Source: Flavobacterium hibisci (GTDB lineage Bacteria; Bacteroidota; Bacteroidia; Flavobacteriales; Flavobacteriaceae). Taken from it: a stretch of DNA of 64,000 nucleotides. The stretch lies in NCBI RefSeq assembly GCF_020026925.1, contig NZ_JAIQDW010000011.1, positions 1 through 64,000 on the forward strand. The letters are read 5' to 3'. A program made the translations under genes and the position numbers. Shown piece by piece: positions 42,064 through 50,693 of this stretch; position 1 is the first letter of the stretch; every line of letters starts with the position of its first letter. The notes under the pieces were generated by a model. It was not told the origin of the DNA and made no database searches. It saw only the letters and a program-made list of their open reading frames with translations.

Positions 42064-43560
42064 TTAAAAACCTGTTGTTGGGTTTTCTATGTACATTTCT
42101 TTTCCAAAACGACGCATTGATTTTGAGTCTGTAAAATAGGGAAGACTTTGGCCTTTCTTAGTTTGTATTCTTTTGGCTGTTGAAGAACCTATAATTCTTG
42201 AAACCGCAAGGTTAAGTAAAGGTTCGGATCCATCGTTTAAAACTCCAGTTGCCTCTCCTAAAATTCCATAGATGTCTATGTATTCTTGTATTTGGTAGGT
42301 TGGTGTTGGTTCTAGACCTCCTGTATAATCTCCAAAATTATCTTTATTAGTAATTTTAAAAACCAAAGGCTGCATGGCATATTTATGTGTCGGATTTACT
42401 TTTGTTTTTGTAAAGCTTTCAGAATCGTAAACCGTAATAGAGCCAACATTTTTGCCTAAAGTTGTTTCTCCAACTTGAATTACCTCAATATATGATTTTA
42501 GGCCATTAATGATCAATTCACTCGCAGAAGCCGTGCTTTCTGTTGCTATAATGTAAATCTTATTTAATTTTAAACTGTTTACAGAATTTCCATCAAATGT
42601 AGATACAAATCGATCATTTTGTGACTCTAACTGTTTTGAACTAAATTTTGCAGTTTGTTTGGCATTATATTGTGTTTTTGCAAAAATATCATTTGGGAAT
42701 TGTCCCGTTATCATACTTGCTAATCTAATCGAAGAACGAACAGATCCTCCTCCGTTATATCTTAAGTCTAAAACTAAATCGGTAATTCCTTCAGTTTTTA
42801 ATTTACCAAAAGCCTGATTCAGTTCGTTATCATATTCGGCATAAAAACCATTGTACATTAGATATCCTATTTTATGACCTTCTAAAGAGATTACTTTATT
42901 TATTAAAATTGGATTTTCTTCTAAAATCGTTTTTGTTAACGATACAGATTTACCGTTTAAAACAAAAGCACTACCATTATATTCGGCTAAATTTAATGTA
43001 TAACTGTCAGAATCAGAATTAAAAAGTAATGATCTGTAATTTGATTCTGTAAGTGGTATTCCATTTACACTTGTAAATAAATCTCCACGTTTAATTTCTT
43101 TCTTCGAAGCATCTGAGTTTGGAATTATATAACGAACGTAACCTACCAAATTAGCAGATCCTGTAGATTGCCTGCCCAATCCAAGATCAATACCGCTGTT
43201 TTTTGTAATTCCGTTTAATTCCTGTTCTAGAACAGTATAGTCGTCCACAATCCAGCTAAAACGATCGATAGCTTCTCCAATAGGATATTTGCTTTTCGGT
43301 TTATTTAGTAAATCCTGGAATAAATTTTCTGGTTCAGAATATCCTTTCAGAAAAGAATTTAAATCAGTCTTAGTTGCAAAACGATTATCCGCTAAATTAG
43401 GAACATCGGCCTGCCATAAATAAACTTCATTCAATCCTCTCCAGATGAAATTATTTATTTGTAAATCTTTTGAAATGGCAACATCATCGTTATCTTCACA
43501 AGATTGCAGGCTGAATGTTGTTAAAAATAATAAAACTAAAATTCTTGATATCTTTTTCAT
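42064..43560 (-). CDS. S41 family C-terminal processing peptidase, lipoprotein
   Basis: A 498-residue exported protease. The N terminus ends TTFSLQSCEDND, so it is a lipoprotein. A PDZ domain (about residues 100-190: RYIIPNSDASKKEIKRGDLFTSVNG) precedes the S41 core. The catalytic Ser is in ESTASASELIINGL and the Lys in GETTLGKNVGS. S41 enzymes cut C-terminal tails of secreted proteins. It lies divergent to the ECF sigma factor gene, 232 bp away; a link to that signalling unit is possible but not shown. Confidence 0.87.
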   Translation of the reverse strand: MKKISRILVLLFLTTFSLQSCEDNDDVAISKDLQINNFIWRGLNEVYLWQADVPNLADNRFATKTDLNSFLKGYSEPENLFQDLLNKPKSKYPIGEAIDRFSWIVDDYTVLEQELNGITKNSGIDLGLGRQSTGSANLVGYVRYIIPNSDASKKEIKRGDLFTSVNGIPLTESNYRSLLFNSDSDSYTLNLAEYNGSAFVLNGKSVSLTKTILEENPILINKVISLEGHKIGYLMYNGFYAEYDNELNQAFGKLKTEGITDLVLDLRYNGGGSVRSSIRLASMITGQFPNDIFAKTQYNAKQTAKFSSKQLESQNDRFVSTFDGNSVNSLKLNKIYIIATESTASASELIINGLKSYIEVIQVGETTLGKNVGSITVYDSESFTKTKVNPTHKYAMQPLVFKITNKDNFGDYTGGLEPTPTYQIQEYIDIYGILGEATGVLNDGSEPLLNLAVSRIIGSSTAKRIQTKKGQSLPYFTDSKSMRRFGKEMYIENPTTGF

Positions 43561-43792
43561 AAAACAAGGGTTTCAATCTGGAATAAATGTAAAAATAGTA
43601 CCTTTAGTTTTAACTATAATAAATGTGCAGTTTTTTTTACAATATTTTTTTAAGCTTACTTTGTAACAAAAATAATAGTGACTCGTCTTGATAATATGAA
43701 CCAATCAATATGTTTGTTTTTTTAATATAATTGGTCAAATATTGATGGAAATATGTGAAGAATTGCCTAAGACTCATGATTAATAGCAAAAT
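43561..43792. other. intergenic region between S41 and the ECF sigma factor
   Basis: 232 AT-rich bases between divergent genes. No clear TAnnTTTG promoter for the sigma gene was found, which would fit autoregulation from a different, sigma-specific promoter. No RNA or repeat seen. Confidence 0.4.
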
Positions 43793-44302
43793 ATGAACCA
43801 GGTTGCATTTATAGAATTAATAAATCCTTTTAAAGACAAAGTTTTTCGTCTGGCAAAGAGATTATTAACCAGCACAGAAGAAGCTGAAGATGCAACTCAG
43901 GAAGTAATGGTGAAATTATGGAACAAAAAAAACAATTTAGCCGCTTATAACAGTATCGAAGCAGTAGCTATGACCATGACAAAAAATTATTGTCTGGATC
44001 AGTTAAAGTCTAAAAGAGCAGATAATCTTAAAATAGTGCATAATAATTTTACGGATCGTGACCCTTTATTAGATAAAAAACTGGAAGATTCGGATAGTCT
44101 GGAATGGGTTGAAAAAATAATAAGCAAATTGCCTGAGCAGTTACAGATCCTAATTCAGCTGCGGGATGTTGAGCAATATGAGTTTGATGAAATTGCCAAG
44201 ATTGTCAATATGAATGAAACAGCTATCAGGGTAGCACTTTCAAGAGCAAGAAAAAAAATACGGGAGGCCATGGTTAATACACACGGATATGGAATTAAAT
44301 AA
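43793..44302 (+). CDS. ECF-type RNA polymerase sigma factor
   Basis: A 169-residue extracytoplasmic-function sigma factor. Region 2 spans FKDKVFRLAKRLLTSTEEAEDATQEVMVKLWNKK and region 4 spans LPEQLQILIQLRDVEQYEFDEIAKIVNMNETAIRVALSRARKKIRE, with the helix-turn-helix at the end. It overlaps the next gene by 14 bp, the coupling usual for sigma and its membrane regulator. It heads a four-gene operon with an anti-sigma-like protein and two DUF4252 proteins. Confidence 0.93.
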   Translation: MNQVAFIELINPFKDKVFRLAKRLLTSTEEAEDATQEVMVKLWNKKNNLAAYNSIEAVAMTMTKNYCLDQLKSKRADNLKIVHNNFTDRDPLLDKKLEDSDSLEWVEKIISKLPEQLQILIQLRDVEQYEFDEIAKIVNMNETAIRVALSRARKKIREAMVNTHGYGIK

Positions 44303-44747
44303 AATAGAAAAAATATTAGAAAAATACTTTCAGGGAGAAACTACTATTGCTGAAGAAAATGACTTAAAAGAATACTTTTCTTCTTCAAATGTTGCGCAGC
44401 ATTTGGAGCAATACAAATCTATGTTTGGTTATTTCTCCCAGGTAAAAGAACAAAGGTCAATGCAGGAAATTCCACTACAAGCTAAAAAACGAAATGTGGC
44501 GTGGTTATCAATTGCGGCTTCTGCTGTTGTTTTACTCGGAATTGGAACCTTTTTTTATTTGAGCAAAAAAAGTACAACTCCTGTTGTAGCTCAATCAGAA
44601 TTAGGAACCTATGATAGTCCTGAAAAAGCCTTTGCCGAAACGCAAAAAGCTTTGGCTCTATTGTCAAACCATGTTAATGTAGGTATTGAAAGTGTACAAT
44701 ACATTAAAGAATACGAACAATCAAAAAATAAAGTTTTTAAACAATAA
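44289..44747 (+). CDS. membrane anti-sigma-like regulator
   Basis: A 152-residue protein with one membrane segment near residues 71-91 (WLSIAASAVVLLGIGTFFYL). The N-terminal cytoplasmic part (MELNKIEKILEKYFQGETTIAEE ... YFSSSNVAQ) is helical and of a size to hold an ECF sigma factor; the C terminus is periplasmic and ends in charged helices. It carries no zinc motif of the ZAS class. Assigned as anti-sigma from its overlap with the sigma gene and topology; sequence identity to known anti-sigma factors was not tested. Confidence 0.65.
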   Translation: MELNKIEKILEKYFQGETTIAEENDLKEYFSSSNVAQHLEQYKSMFGYFSQVKEQRSMQEIPLQAKKRNVAWLSIAASAVVLLGIGTFFYLSKKSTTPVVAQSELGTYDSPEKAFAETQKALALLSNHVNVGIESVQYIKEYEQSKNKVFKQ

Positions 44748-44762
44748 TTAAAAAATATAGAA

Positions 44763-45338
44763 ATGAAATCAACGATTAAAGAATATAGAAAAGAGAGTAA
44801 AAAAGGAATGATTAAAAGTTTGACCATAACCATAGTTTTTACACTAATCAGCCATACATTTTATGCGCAGAGTGCTTTTGATAAATTTGACGGACAGGAT
44901 GATGTGACTTCAGTTATTGTAAACAAAAAAATGTTTGACATAATGAGTAAGGTAAAAGTAGATCCTTCTGATAAAGAGACCCAGCAATACATGAATCTTA
45001 TTAAAAAGCTTGACAATTTAAAAGTGTTTACCACAAAAAACGCAAAAATTGAAGCTGACATGAAACTTTCAGCTGATAAATACATCAAAACAGCAAATCT
45101 GGAAGAATTGATGCGTATTAATGATAGCGGAAAAAATGTAAAGATATATGTTAAGTCGGGTGCTTCGGATACCAAAATAAAAGAACTATTTATGTTTATT
45201 GATGGTGCAAAAAATGAAGATACAGTTTTGTTATCCTTAACGGGAAACTTTGATTTAAATGAAATTGCTGTCCTTACAGACAAAATGAAATTGCCTGGAG
45301 GTACAGACTTAAAAAAAGCTTCTAAAGGCAAAAAATAA
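44763..45338 (+). CDS. DUF4252 protein, exported
   Basis: A 191-residue protein with an N-terminal export signal after about 16 residues (KSLTITIVFTLISHTFYAQ); the ATG at 44811 would give a tighter signal peptide. The mature part matches DUF4252 of Bacteroidota (DDVTSVIVNKKMFDIMSKV, LDNLKVFTTKNAKIEADMK, DSGKNVKIYVKSGASDTKIKELFMF). Function unknown. It is third in the ECF sigma operon and 11 bp before the second DUF4252 gene. Confidence 0.8.
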   Translation: MKSTIKEYRKESKKGMIKSLTITIVFTLISHTFYAQSAFDKFDGQDDVTSVIVNKKMFDIMSKVKVDPSDKETQQYMNLIKKLDNLKVFTTKNAKIEADMKLSADKYIKTANLEELMRINDSGKNVKIYVKSGASDTKIKELFMFIDGAKNEDTVLLSLTGNFDLNEIAVLTDKMKLPGGTDLKKASKGKK

Positions 45339-45349
45339 ATCCAATAAAT

Positions 45350-45889
45350 ATGAAAGCTAGTCTTTTTACCTCAGTTCTTTTAATATTGCTGATTTTTATA
45401 AGTTGTAATTCTGAGCCTTCTTTGCAAAAATATTTTGTAGAGAATACGGAGAATAAAGATTTTATTGCGCTGGATGTTTCGCCCAGTATTTTAAATGTTG
45501 ATAAAACAAAATTATCGCCTGAACAAACCGAAGCTTTGAATTCGTTTGATAAAATGAATATACTGGCTTTTAAGGCAAATGATAAAAATCGAACACAATT
45601 TGAGCAAGAGAGGGCAAAAGTAAAATCTCTTTTGAAAAATCCTAAATATCAGGAATTGATGAAAGTTGGTTCTGGTAAAGATGGTGTTTCTGTGAGTTTT
45701 GTCGGTACCGATGAAAATATTGAAGAATTTGTAGTGTTTGCAAACAGAAAAGAAAACGGTTTTGCTATTGTGCGTGTTTTAGGAAAAAATATGAATCCCA
45801 ATAACATCATAACTTTGATGTCGGTTTTGAAAGAATCCAAAATTGATATGGAACAGTTGAACCCTTTACAACAGTTACTTAAAAAATAA
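45350..45889 (+). CDS. DUF4252 protein, lipoprotein
   Basis: A 179-residue second DUF4252 protein. The signal peptide ends LLIFISCNSEPS at a lipobox Cys, so it is anchored in a membrane. The same domain pattern as its neighbour: FIALDVSPSILNVDKTKLSPEQTEALNSFDKMNILAFKA and NGFAIVRVLGKNMNPNNIITLMSV. Presumably the paralogs work together, one free and one anchored, under the ECF sigma factor. A terminator follows at 45912. Confidence 0.8.
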   Translation: MKASLFTSVLLILLIFISCNSEPSLQKYFVENTENKDFIALDVSPSILNVDKTKLSPEQTEALNSFDKMNILAFKANDKNRTQFEQERAKVKSLLKNPKYQELMKVGSGKDGVSVSFVGTDENIEEFVVFANRKENGFAIVRVLGKNMNPNNIITLMSVLKESKIDMEQLNPLQQLLKK

Positions 45890-45911
45890 TACATCTTATT
45901 TAGCAGTCAAG

Positions 45912-45942
45912 AAAAGCTCCTATTTTATATGGAGCTTTTTTT
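45912..45942 (+). terminator. terminator of the sigma/DUF4252 operon
   Basis: AAAAGCTCC and GGAGCTTTTT pair around an 10-nt loop and run into seven T. Confidence 0.88.
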
Positions 45943-46067
45943 ATAACAACAAATAGGATTATGCCTGTTAATTATTTTGTATTTTCATTTTGCCATCAAT
46001 CAAATTTAATTACATTTACGAACTGAGATAAATAAAATCTCAGAAATCTAATTTAACCAGAATCAAT

Positions 46068-46466
46068 ATGATACAAAAAACTTCAAATGCCTTTATTGCG
46101 GCATCTTGGGTAGCCCTTGGAGCAGGAACAATCGGTTTTATAGTTGGACTAGCAAGAGCAGAAATGTTATTAAACGAAAAAGGATATTATTTTACCGTTC
46201 TAATGTTCGGTTTATTTGCCGTAGTTTCTTTGCAAAAAAGTGTAAGAGACAGGCTTGAAAATTTACCTGTTACAGACATCTATTACGGAATCTGCTGGTT
46301 CGGAACTATTCTTTCAATCGTACTATTAGTGATTGGGTTGTGGAATGCCACTATTCTTCCAAGTGAAAAAGGTTTCTATGCATTTGCTTTTTTATTAGCG
46401 TTATTTGGTGCAATTTCAGTGCAAAAAAATACCAGAGACAATATGAATTTTGGTCAGGGTGAATAA
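46068..46466 (+). CDS. YiaA/YiaB family inner-membrane protein
   Basis: A 132-residue protein with four membrane segments in two related pairs: AFIAASWVALGAGTIGFIVGLA/YYFTVLMFGLFAVVSLQKS and YYGICWFGTILSIVLLVIGLW/FYAFAFLLALFGAISVQKN. This internal duplication with the QKS/QKN RD ends is the yiaAB two-helix pattern. The role is unknown. Monocistronic; converges on carB with a shared terminator. Confidence 0.87.
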   Translation: MIQKTSNAFIAASWVALGAGTIGFIVGLARAEMLLNEKGYYFTVLMFGLFAVVSLQKSVRDRLENLPVTDIYYGICWFGTILSIVLLVIGLWNATILPSEKGFYAFAFLLALFGAISVQKNTRDNMNFGQGE

Positions 46467-46483
46467 CACCGAATTGATTTATA

Positions 46484-46521
46484 AAAGAAAAGCTCCAATG
46501 ATAATTGGAGCTTTTCTTTTA
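46484..46521. terminator. shared terminator between yiaA-like and carB
   Basis: AAAAGCTCCAAT pairs perfectly with ATTGGAGCTTTT around a 4-nt loop, with T runs on both strands. Confidence 0.9.
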
Positions 46522-46536
46522 TAATAGAATCTGAAA

Positions 46537-49392
46537 TTATTTACTCAAATACATTTTTCTTCTGGAGTACAATTCGTAGAATTGATCATCTTTCAAGTCA
46601 TCAATAAACAAAATACTTTCTCCTGTTGATTTCATTTCTGGTCCTAATGCTTTGTTTACATTTGGGAATTTGCTGAAAGAGAAAACTGGCTGCTTGATTG
46701 CATAACCGTTTAATTGAGGGTTGAAATCAAAGTCAGTTACTTTGCTGTGGCCTAACATTACTTTTGTAGCATAGTTTACATAAGGTTCTCCGTAAGCTTT
46801 TGCAATGAACGGAACTGTTCTGGAAGCTCTTGGATTTGCCTCGATAATGTAAACTGTATCATCTTTAATTGCAAACTGGATATTGATTAGTCCAACAGTT
46901 TTTAAAGCTCTGGCAATTTTATGTGTGTGATCTTTAATTTGCTGCATTACAAATTCTCCTAAGTTGAAAGGAGGCAATGTTGCGTTACTATCTCCAGAGT
47001 GAACTCCGCAAGGTTCAATGTGCTCCATAATTCCGATGATGTAAACATTTCCATCAGCGTCACAAATTGCATCAGCTTCAGCTTCGATTGCTCCGGCTAA
47101 GTAGTGATCTAGTAATAATTTGTTTCCTGGAATTGCTTTCAATAAATCGATAACGTGCTCTTCAAGTTCTTTTTTGTTGATTACGATTTTCATTCCCTGA
47201 CCTCCTAATACATAAGAAGGACGAATTAAAAGCGGGAAATCTAAAGTATCAGCTAATTTTGAAGCTTCATCAGCCGTTTCAGCGATTCCGAATCTCGGGA
47301 AAGGAATGTGTAATTCAGTTAGTAAGTCAGAGAAACGACCTCTGTCCTCAGCTAAATCAAGTGCGTCAAAGCTGGTTCCGATGATTTTTACACCATATTT
47401 AGACAATTTTTCAGCTAACTTAAGGGCTGTTTGACCCCCTAGCTGAACAATCACACCTTCCGGTTTTTCGTGTTGGATAATGTCATAAATATGCTCCCAG
47501 AAAACGGGTTCGAAGTATAATTTATCAGCCGTATCAAAATCTGTAGAAACCGTTTCAGGATTACAGTTGATCATGATCGTTTCGTAACCGCATTCTTTCG
47601 CTGCTAAAACTCCGTGGACACAAGAGTAATCAAACTCGATTCCTTGTCCGATCCTGTTTGGTCCGGAACCTAATACGATTACTTTCTTTTTGTCTGTTAC
47701 GATACTTTCGTTGTCCACAAAACGTTCTCCGTTTGCTTTTTCGATTTCAGCTTCAAAGGTTGAGTAGTAATATGGCGTTTGTGCTTTAAATTCAGCCGCA
47801 CAAGTATCTACTAATTTAAACACGCGGTTGATGTTCATGTCTGTACGTAAAGTGTGAACTTCACTTTCAAGACAGCTCATCATGTGTGCTAATTGTCTGT
47901 CAGCAAAACCTTTTTGTTTTGCTTCAAGTAATAATTCTTTAGGAAGATCAGCAACTTTATATTTTGAGATTTCTTTTTCTAAAGTATAAAGTTCTTCATA
48001 TTGTTTTAAGAACCACATGTCGATTCTTGTAATTTCGTGAATTGTGCTCAACGGAATTCCCATTGCAATTGCATCGTAAATTACAAAAACGCGATCCCAG
48101 CTTGCGTGAGTCAGTTTGTCGATGATTAATTCGTAATCTTTGTATCCTTTTCCGTCAGCACCTAAACCATTTCTCTTAATTTCTAAAGACTGAGTGGCTT
48201 TGTGAAGTGCCTCCTGGAAAGAACGTCCGATTCCCATAACCTCCCCAACCGATTTCATCTGAAGACCTAAAGTTCTGTCTGAACCCTCAAATTTGTCGAA
48301 GTTCCAACGTGGTATTTTTACGATTACATAATCTAAAGTTGGTTCGAAAAGAGCCGAAGTAGATTTTGTAATTTGATTTTGTAATTCATCTAAGTTGTAT
48401 CCTAAAGCTAGTTTAGAAGCGATTTTTGCAATTGGATATCCAGTTGCTTTTGATGCCAAAGCAGAAGAACGAGATACACGAGGGTTAATCTCGATTGCAA
48501 CGATATCTTCTTTTTCGTCTGGAGAAACTGCGAATTGTACGTTACATCCTCCAGCAAAATTTCCGATACTTCTCATCATTAAGATAGCGTAGTCACGTAA
48601 TTTTTGGAAAGTAGTATCTGATAATGTCATCGCTGGTGCCACTGTAATCGAGTCTCCGGTGTGGATTCCCATTGGATCCATATTTTCGATAGAACAGATA
48701 ATAACAACGTTGTCATTTTTATCTCTTAAAAGCTCTAACTCGTATTCTTTCCATCCCATTAAAGCTTTGTCGATCAAAACTTCGTGAATTGGAGAAGCTT
48801 CAAGTCCGCGGGTTAAAAGCTCATCAAAATCTTCTTTTTTGTAAACAACCGCTGCTCCGGTTCCTCCAAGTGTAAACGAAGGACGTATTACAAGCGGGAA
48901 ACCAAATTCCTGAGCAATTTCTTTTCCTTCTAAATACGAAGTCGCTGTTTTTGCAGGTGCAGTTGGTACATTTATTTTTTGTAAAAGCTGTTTGAACTGC
49001 TCTCTGTCTTCTGTAATATTGATTGCATTTACATCAACACCAATTAATCTTACTCCGAAATCCTGCCAGATTCCTTTTTCATCTGCTTCCAGACACAAGT
49101 TCAAAGCCGTTTGTCCTCCCATTGTAGGTAAAACAGCATCAATTTGTGGATGTTCCTTAAGAATCTCAATAATCGATTTTGTTGTTAATGGTTTTAAATA
49201 AATATGATCGGCCATAGAGGGGTCGGTCATAATAGTCGCTGGATTTGAGTTAATCAGGATAACCTCAATTCCTTCTTCGCGAATCGAACGAGCAGATTGA
49301 GATCCCGCATAATCGAATTCGCAAGCTTGACCAATAACAATAGGTCCTGAACCTATAATTAAAACGGATTTTATTGATGTGTCTTTAGGCAT
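46537..49392 (-). CDS. carB: carbamoyl phosphate synthase large subunit
   Basis: Makes carbamoyl phosphate from bicarbonate, glutamine-derived ammonia and ATP for pyrimidines and arginine. 951 residues against 1073 in E. coli: two ATP-grasp halves (GSGPIVIGQACEFDYAG and GSGPNRIGQGIEFDYSC begin each), each with NPATIMTD or NPETVSTD and the metal-binding NPRVSRSSALASKATGYPIAK or NPRASRTVPFIAKAYGEPY. It ends after the second half, so the C-terminal MGS-like allosteric domain is missing. That is a known short form in Bacteroidota. Confidence 0.96.
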   Translation of the reverse strand: MPKDTSIKSVLIIGSGPIVIGQACEFDYAGSQSARSIREEGIEVILINSNPATIMTDPSMADHIYLKPLTTKSIIEILKEHPQIDAVLPTMGGQTALNLCLEADEKGIWQDFGVRLIGVDVNAINITEDREQFKQLLQKINVPTAPAKTATSYLEGKEIAQEFGFPLVIRPSFTLGGTGAAVVYKKEDFDELLTRGLEASPIHEVLIDKALMGWKEYELELLRDKNDNVVIICSIENMDPMGIHTGDSITVAPAMTLSDTTFQKLRDYAILMMRSIGNFAGGCNVQFAVSPDEKEDIVAIEINPRVSRSSALASKATGYPIAKIASKLALGYNLDELQNQITKSTSALFEPTLDYVIVKIPRWNFDKFEGSDRTLGLQMKSVGEVMGIGRSFQEALHKATQSLEIKRNGLGADGKGYKDYELIIDKLTHASWDRVFVIYDAIAMGIPLSTIHEITRIDMWFLKQYEELYTLEKEISKYKVADLPKELLLEAKQKGFADRQLAHMMSCLESEVHTLRTDMNINRVFKLVDTCAAEFKAQTPYYYSTFEAEIEKANGERFVDNESIVTDKKKVIVLGSGPNRIGQGIEFDYSCVHGVLAAKECGYETIMINCNPETVSTDFDTADKLYFEPVFWEHIYDIIQHEKPEGVIVQLGGQTALKLAEKLSKYGVKIIGTSFDALDLAEDRGRFSDLLTELHIPFPRFGIAETADEASKLADTLDFPLLIRPSYVLGGQGMKIVINKKELEEHVIDLLKAIPGNKLLLDHYLAGAIEAEADAICDADGNVYIIGIMEHIEPCGVHSGDSNATLPPFNLGEFVMQQIKDHTHKIARALKTVGLINIQFAIKDDTVYIIEANPRASRTVPFIAKAYGEPYVNYATKVMLGHSKVTDFDFNPQLNGYAIKQPVFSFSKFPNVNKALGPEMKSTGESILFIDDLKDDQFYELYSRRKMYLSK

Positions 49393-49482
49393 TTTGTATG
49401 TATTGTGTAGTTATAAAAGTATTTTAAAAAACGGTCTTAGTTTGCTAAAAACTAGAAAGTTGAGAAAATTTTTACCGACAAG

Positions 49483-49520
49483 GTATAAAAAAAGGCGATA
49501 CTAAAAAAGTAATCGCCTTA
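49483..49520 (-). terminator. terminator of rpmH
   Basis: AAGGCGAT and ATCGCCTT with further TAC/GTA pairs form a stem around a T/A loop, followed on the minus strand by a T run. Confidence 0.82.
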
Positions 49521-49538
49521 TGTATGTTTGTACAAACA

Positions 49539-49700
49539 TTATTTTTTGTGTCTAGGTTCGCTAGAAACAGTCAATTTATGTCTTCCTTTTGCTCTTCTAC
49601 GCGCTAGAACTTTTCTTCCATTCGCAGAAGCCATTCTGTCCATAAATCCGTGCTTATTTCTTCTTTTTCTTTTCGATGGTTGAAACGTTCTTTTGCTCAT
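49539..49700 (-). CDS. rpmH: 50S ribosomal protein L34
   Basis: 53 residues, strongly basic, [20 protein letters not shown] then [19 protein letters not shown], the L34 signature. Too short for a standard ORF screen but complete with stop at 49539 and its own consensus promoter (49774-49803) and terminator. It lies just upstream of carB on the same strand. Confidence 0.97.
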
Positions 49701-49773
49701 TGCTTTGTATCTTTAAAAATGGTATCTATTAACTCTTTCTTGGTTTTGGATATCGTTGTTCAAAAACCGAGTG

Positions 49774-49803
49774 CAAATATACAAAGACTTTTTTTTCTGG
49801 CAA
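49774..49803 (-). promoter_or_regulatory. consensus promoter of rpmH
   Basis: Minus strand: TTG (49803-49801), exactly 19 bp, TATATTTG (49781-49774). A leader of about 70 nt precedes the start codon. Confidence 0.75.
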
Positions 49804-49837
49804 GTACTTTAATAAAAATATTTTTAATTCATTTTAC

Positions 49838-49845
49838 TATATTTG
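49838..49845 (+). promoter_or_regulatory. -7 box TATATTTG of the TPR-like gene
   Basis: A perfect TAnnTTTG 23 bp before ATG 49868. It faces away from the rpmH promoter, so the region 49774-49845 is a divergent promoter pair. Confidence 0.55.
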
Positions 49846-49867
49846 CAATCACAAATATACACCTATT

Positions 49868-50383
49868 ATGTTTCATAAAAATATTAAACTTATTTTAGCC
49901 GGACTTCTTGTAGTCGCTGGCATTTGGCAATTTACAGAGAGCAATATCGGGAATGGAATTTTTCTTATTTTGCTGACTGCTGTTCCGGTTTTTTTATACT
50001 TTAAAAATGAATTTATCCTTTTAGCCTTTCTTAAACTCAGAAAACAAGATTTTGAAGGCGCTAAAAAATGGCTGGCATACATTAAAAATCCTGAAGCTTC
50101 GTTGGTAAGAAAACAACAAGGATACTTTAATTACCTGCACGGAATTATGTTGTCGCAGACTAATATTAACCAGGCTGAGAAGCATTTCAAAAAAGCAATC
50201 GAACTGGGTTTGTCAATGGATATGGATTTAGCAGTTGCTAAACTTAATCTTGCAGGAGTAGCCATGTCACGCAGAAGAAAACTGGAAGCAACCAATCTTT
50301 TAAATGAAGCTAAAAAATTAGACAAGCAGGGAATGCTGAAAGAGCAGATCTCTATGATGAAAGAACAGATGAAGAAAATCTAG
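49868..50383 (+). CDS. membrane protein with TPR-like C terminus
   Basis: A 171-residue protein. Two membrane segments at the N terminus (LILAGLLVVAGIWQF and GIFLILLTAVPVFLYFK), then a soluble, helical part with TPR-like repeats: SLVRKQQGYFNYLHGIMLSQ and NQAEKHFKKAIELGLSMDMDLAVAKLNLAGVAM. Presumably a scaffold on the inner membrane; no partner is known. Terminated by the hairpin at 50408. Confidence 0.7.
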   Translation: MFHKNIKLILAGLLVVAGIWQFTESNIGNGIFLILLTAVPVFLYFKNEFILLAFLKLRKQDFEGAKKWLAYIKNPEASLVRKQQGYFNYLHGIMLSQTNINQAEKHFKKAIELGLSMDMDLAVAKLNLAGVAMSRRRKLEATNLLNEAKKLDKQGMLKEQISMMKEQMKKI

Positions 50384-50390
50384 TAGTCTT

Positions 50391-50444
50391 AAATTCCCAA
50401 AATATTGAATCCCAAATTCCAATTGTGAGTTTGGGATTTTTTTT
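50391..50444 (+). terminator. terminator built from a GGAATTT-type array
   Basis: AATCCCAAA (50408-50416) pairs with TTTGGGATT (50430-50438), then eight T. The same stretch repeats AAATTCCCAAA/CCCAAATTCC, related to the arrays at 50664 and 58997. Confidence 0.75.
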
Positions 50445-50527
50445 GAAGCTGTTTCCTGCTATCCGCTATATCTTTTATGGCGAACACCGCCATAAAAGGA
50501 TGCCACTTCTATCAGGGCTAGGGCGGT
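50445..50527 (+). repeat. palindromic intergenic repeat, copy B
   Basis: About 83 bp with central stem CTTTTATGGCG/CGCCATAAAAG and the flanks CTGCTATCCGCTATAT and GGATGCCACTTCTATCAGGG. About 80% identical to copy A (34995-35073), with paired changes in the stem. It lies in the 310-bp gap between the TPR gene and the hydrolase gene, whose remaining part has no other gene. Confidence 0.7.
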
Positions 50528-50663
50528 AGGTTATAAGAAACAATGATTTTTAATTTATGTTATTTTGGTGTAAGGAGGAGAAATAACGATTGTATTATTC
50601 CTTAATGCAAACTGACTTTTTTAAAGTTTAAAACTCGAACAAAGATTTTAACCGACAAATAGT

Positions 50664-50693
50664 TGGAATTTGGAATTTAAAAATTTGGAATTT
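50664..50693 (+). repeat. GGAATTT array
   Basis: TTGGAATTTGGAATTTAAAA then ATTTGGAATTT, ending at the hydrolase stop. Same unit, on the opposite strand, as 50391-50440 and 58997-59034. Confidence 0.5.
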
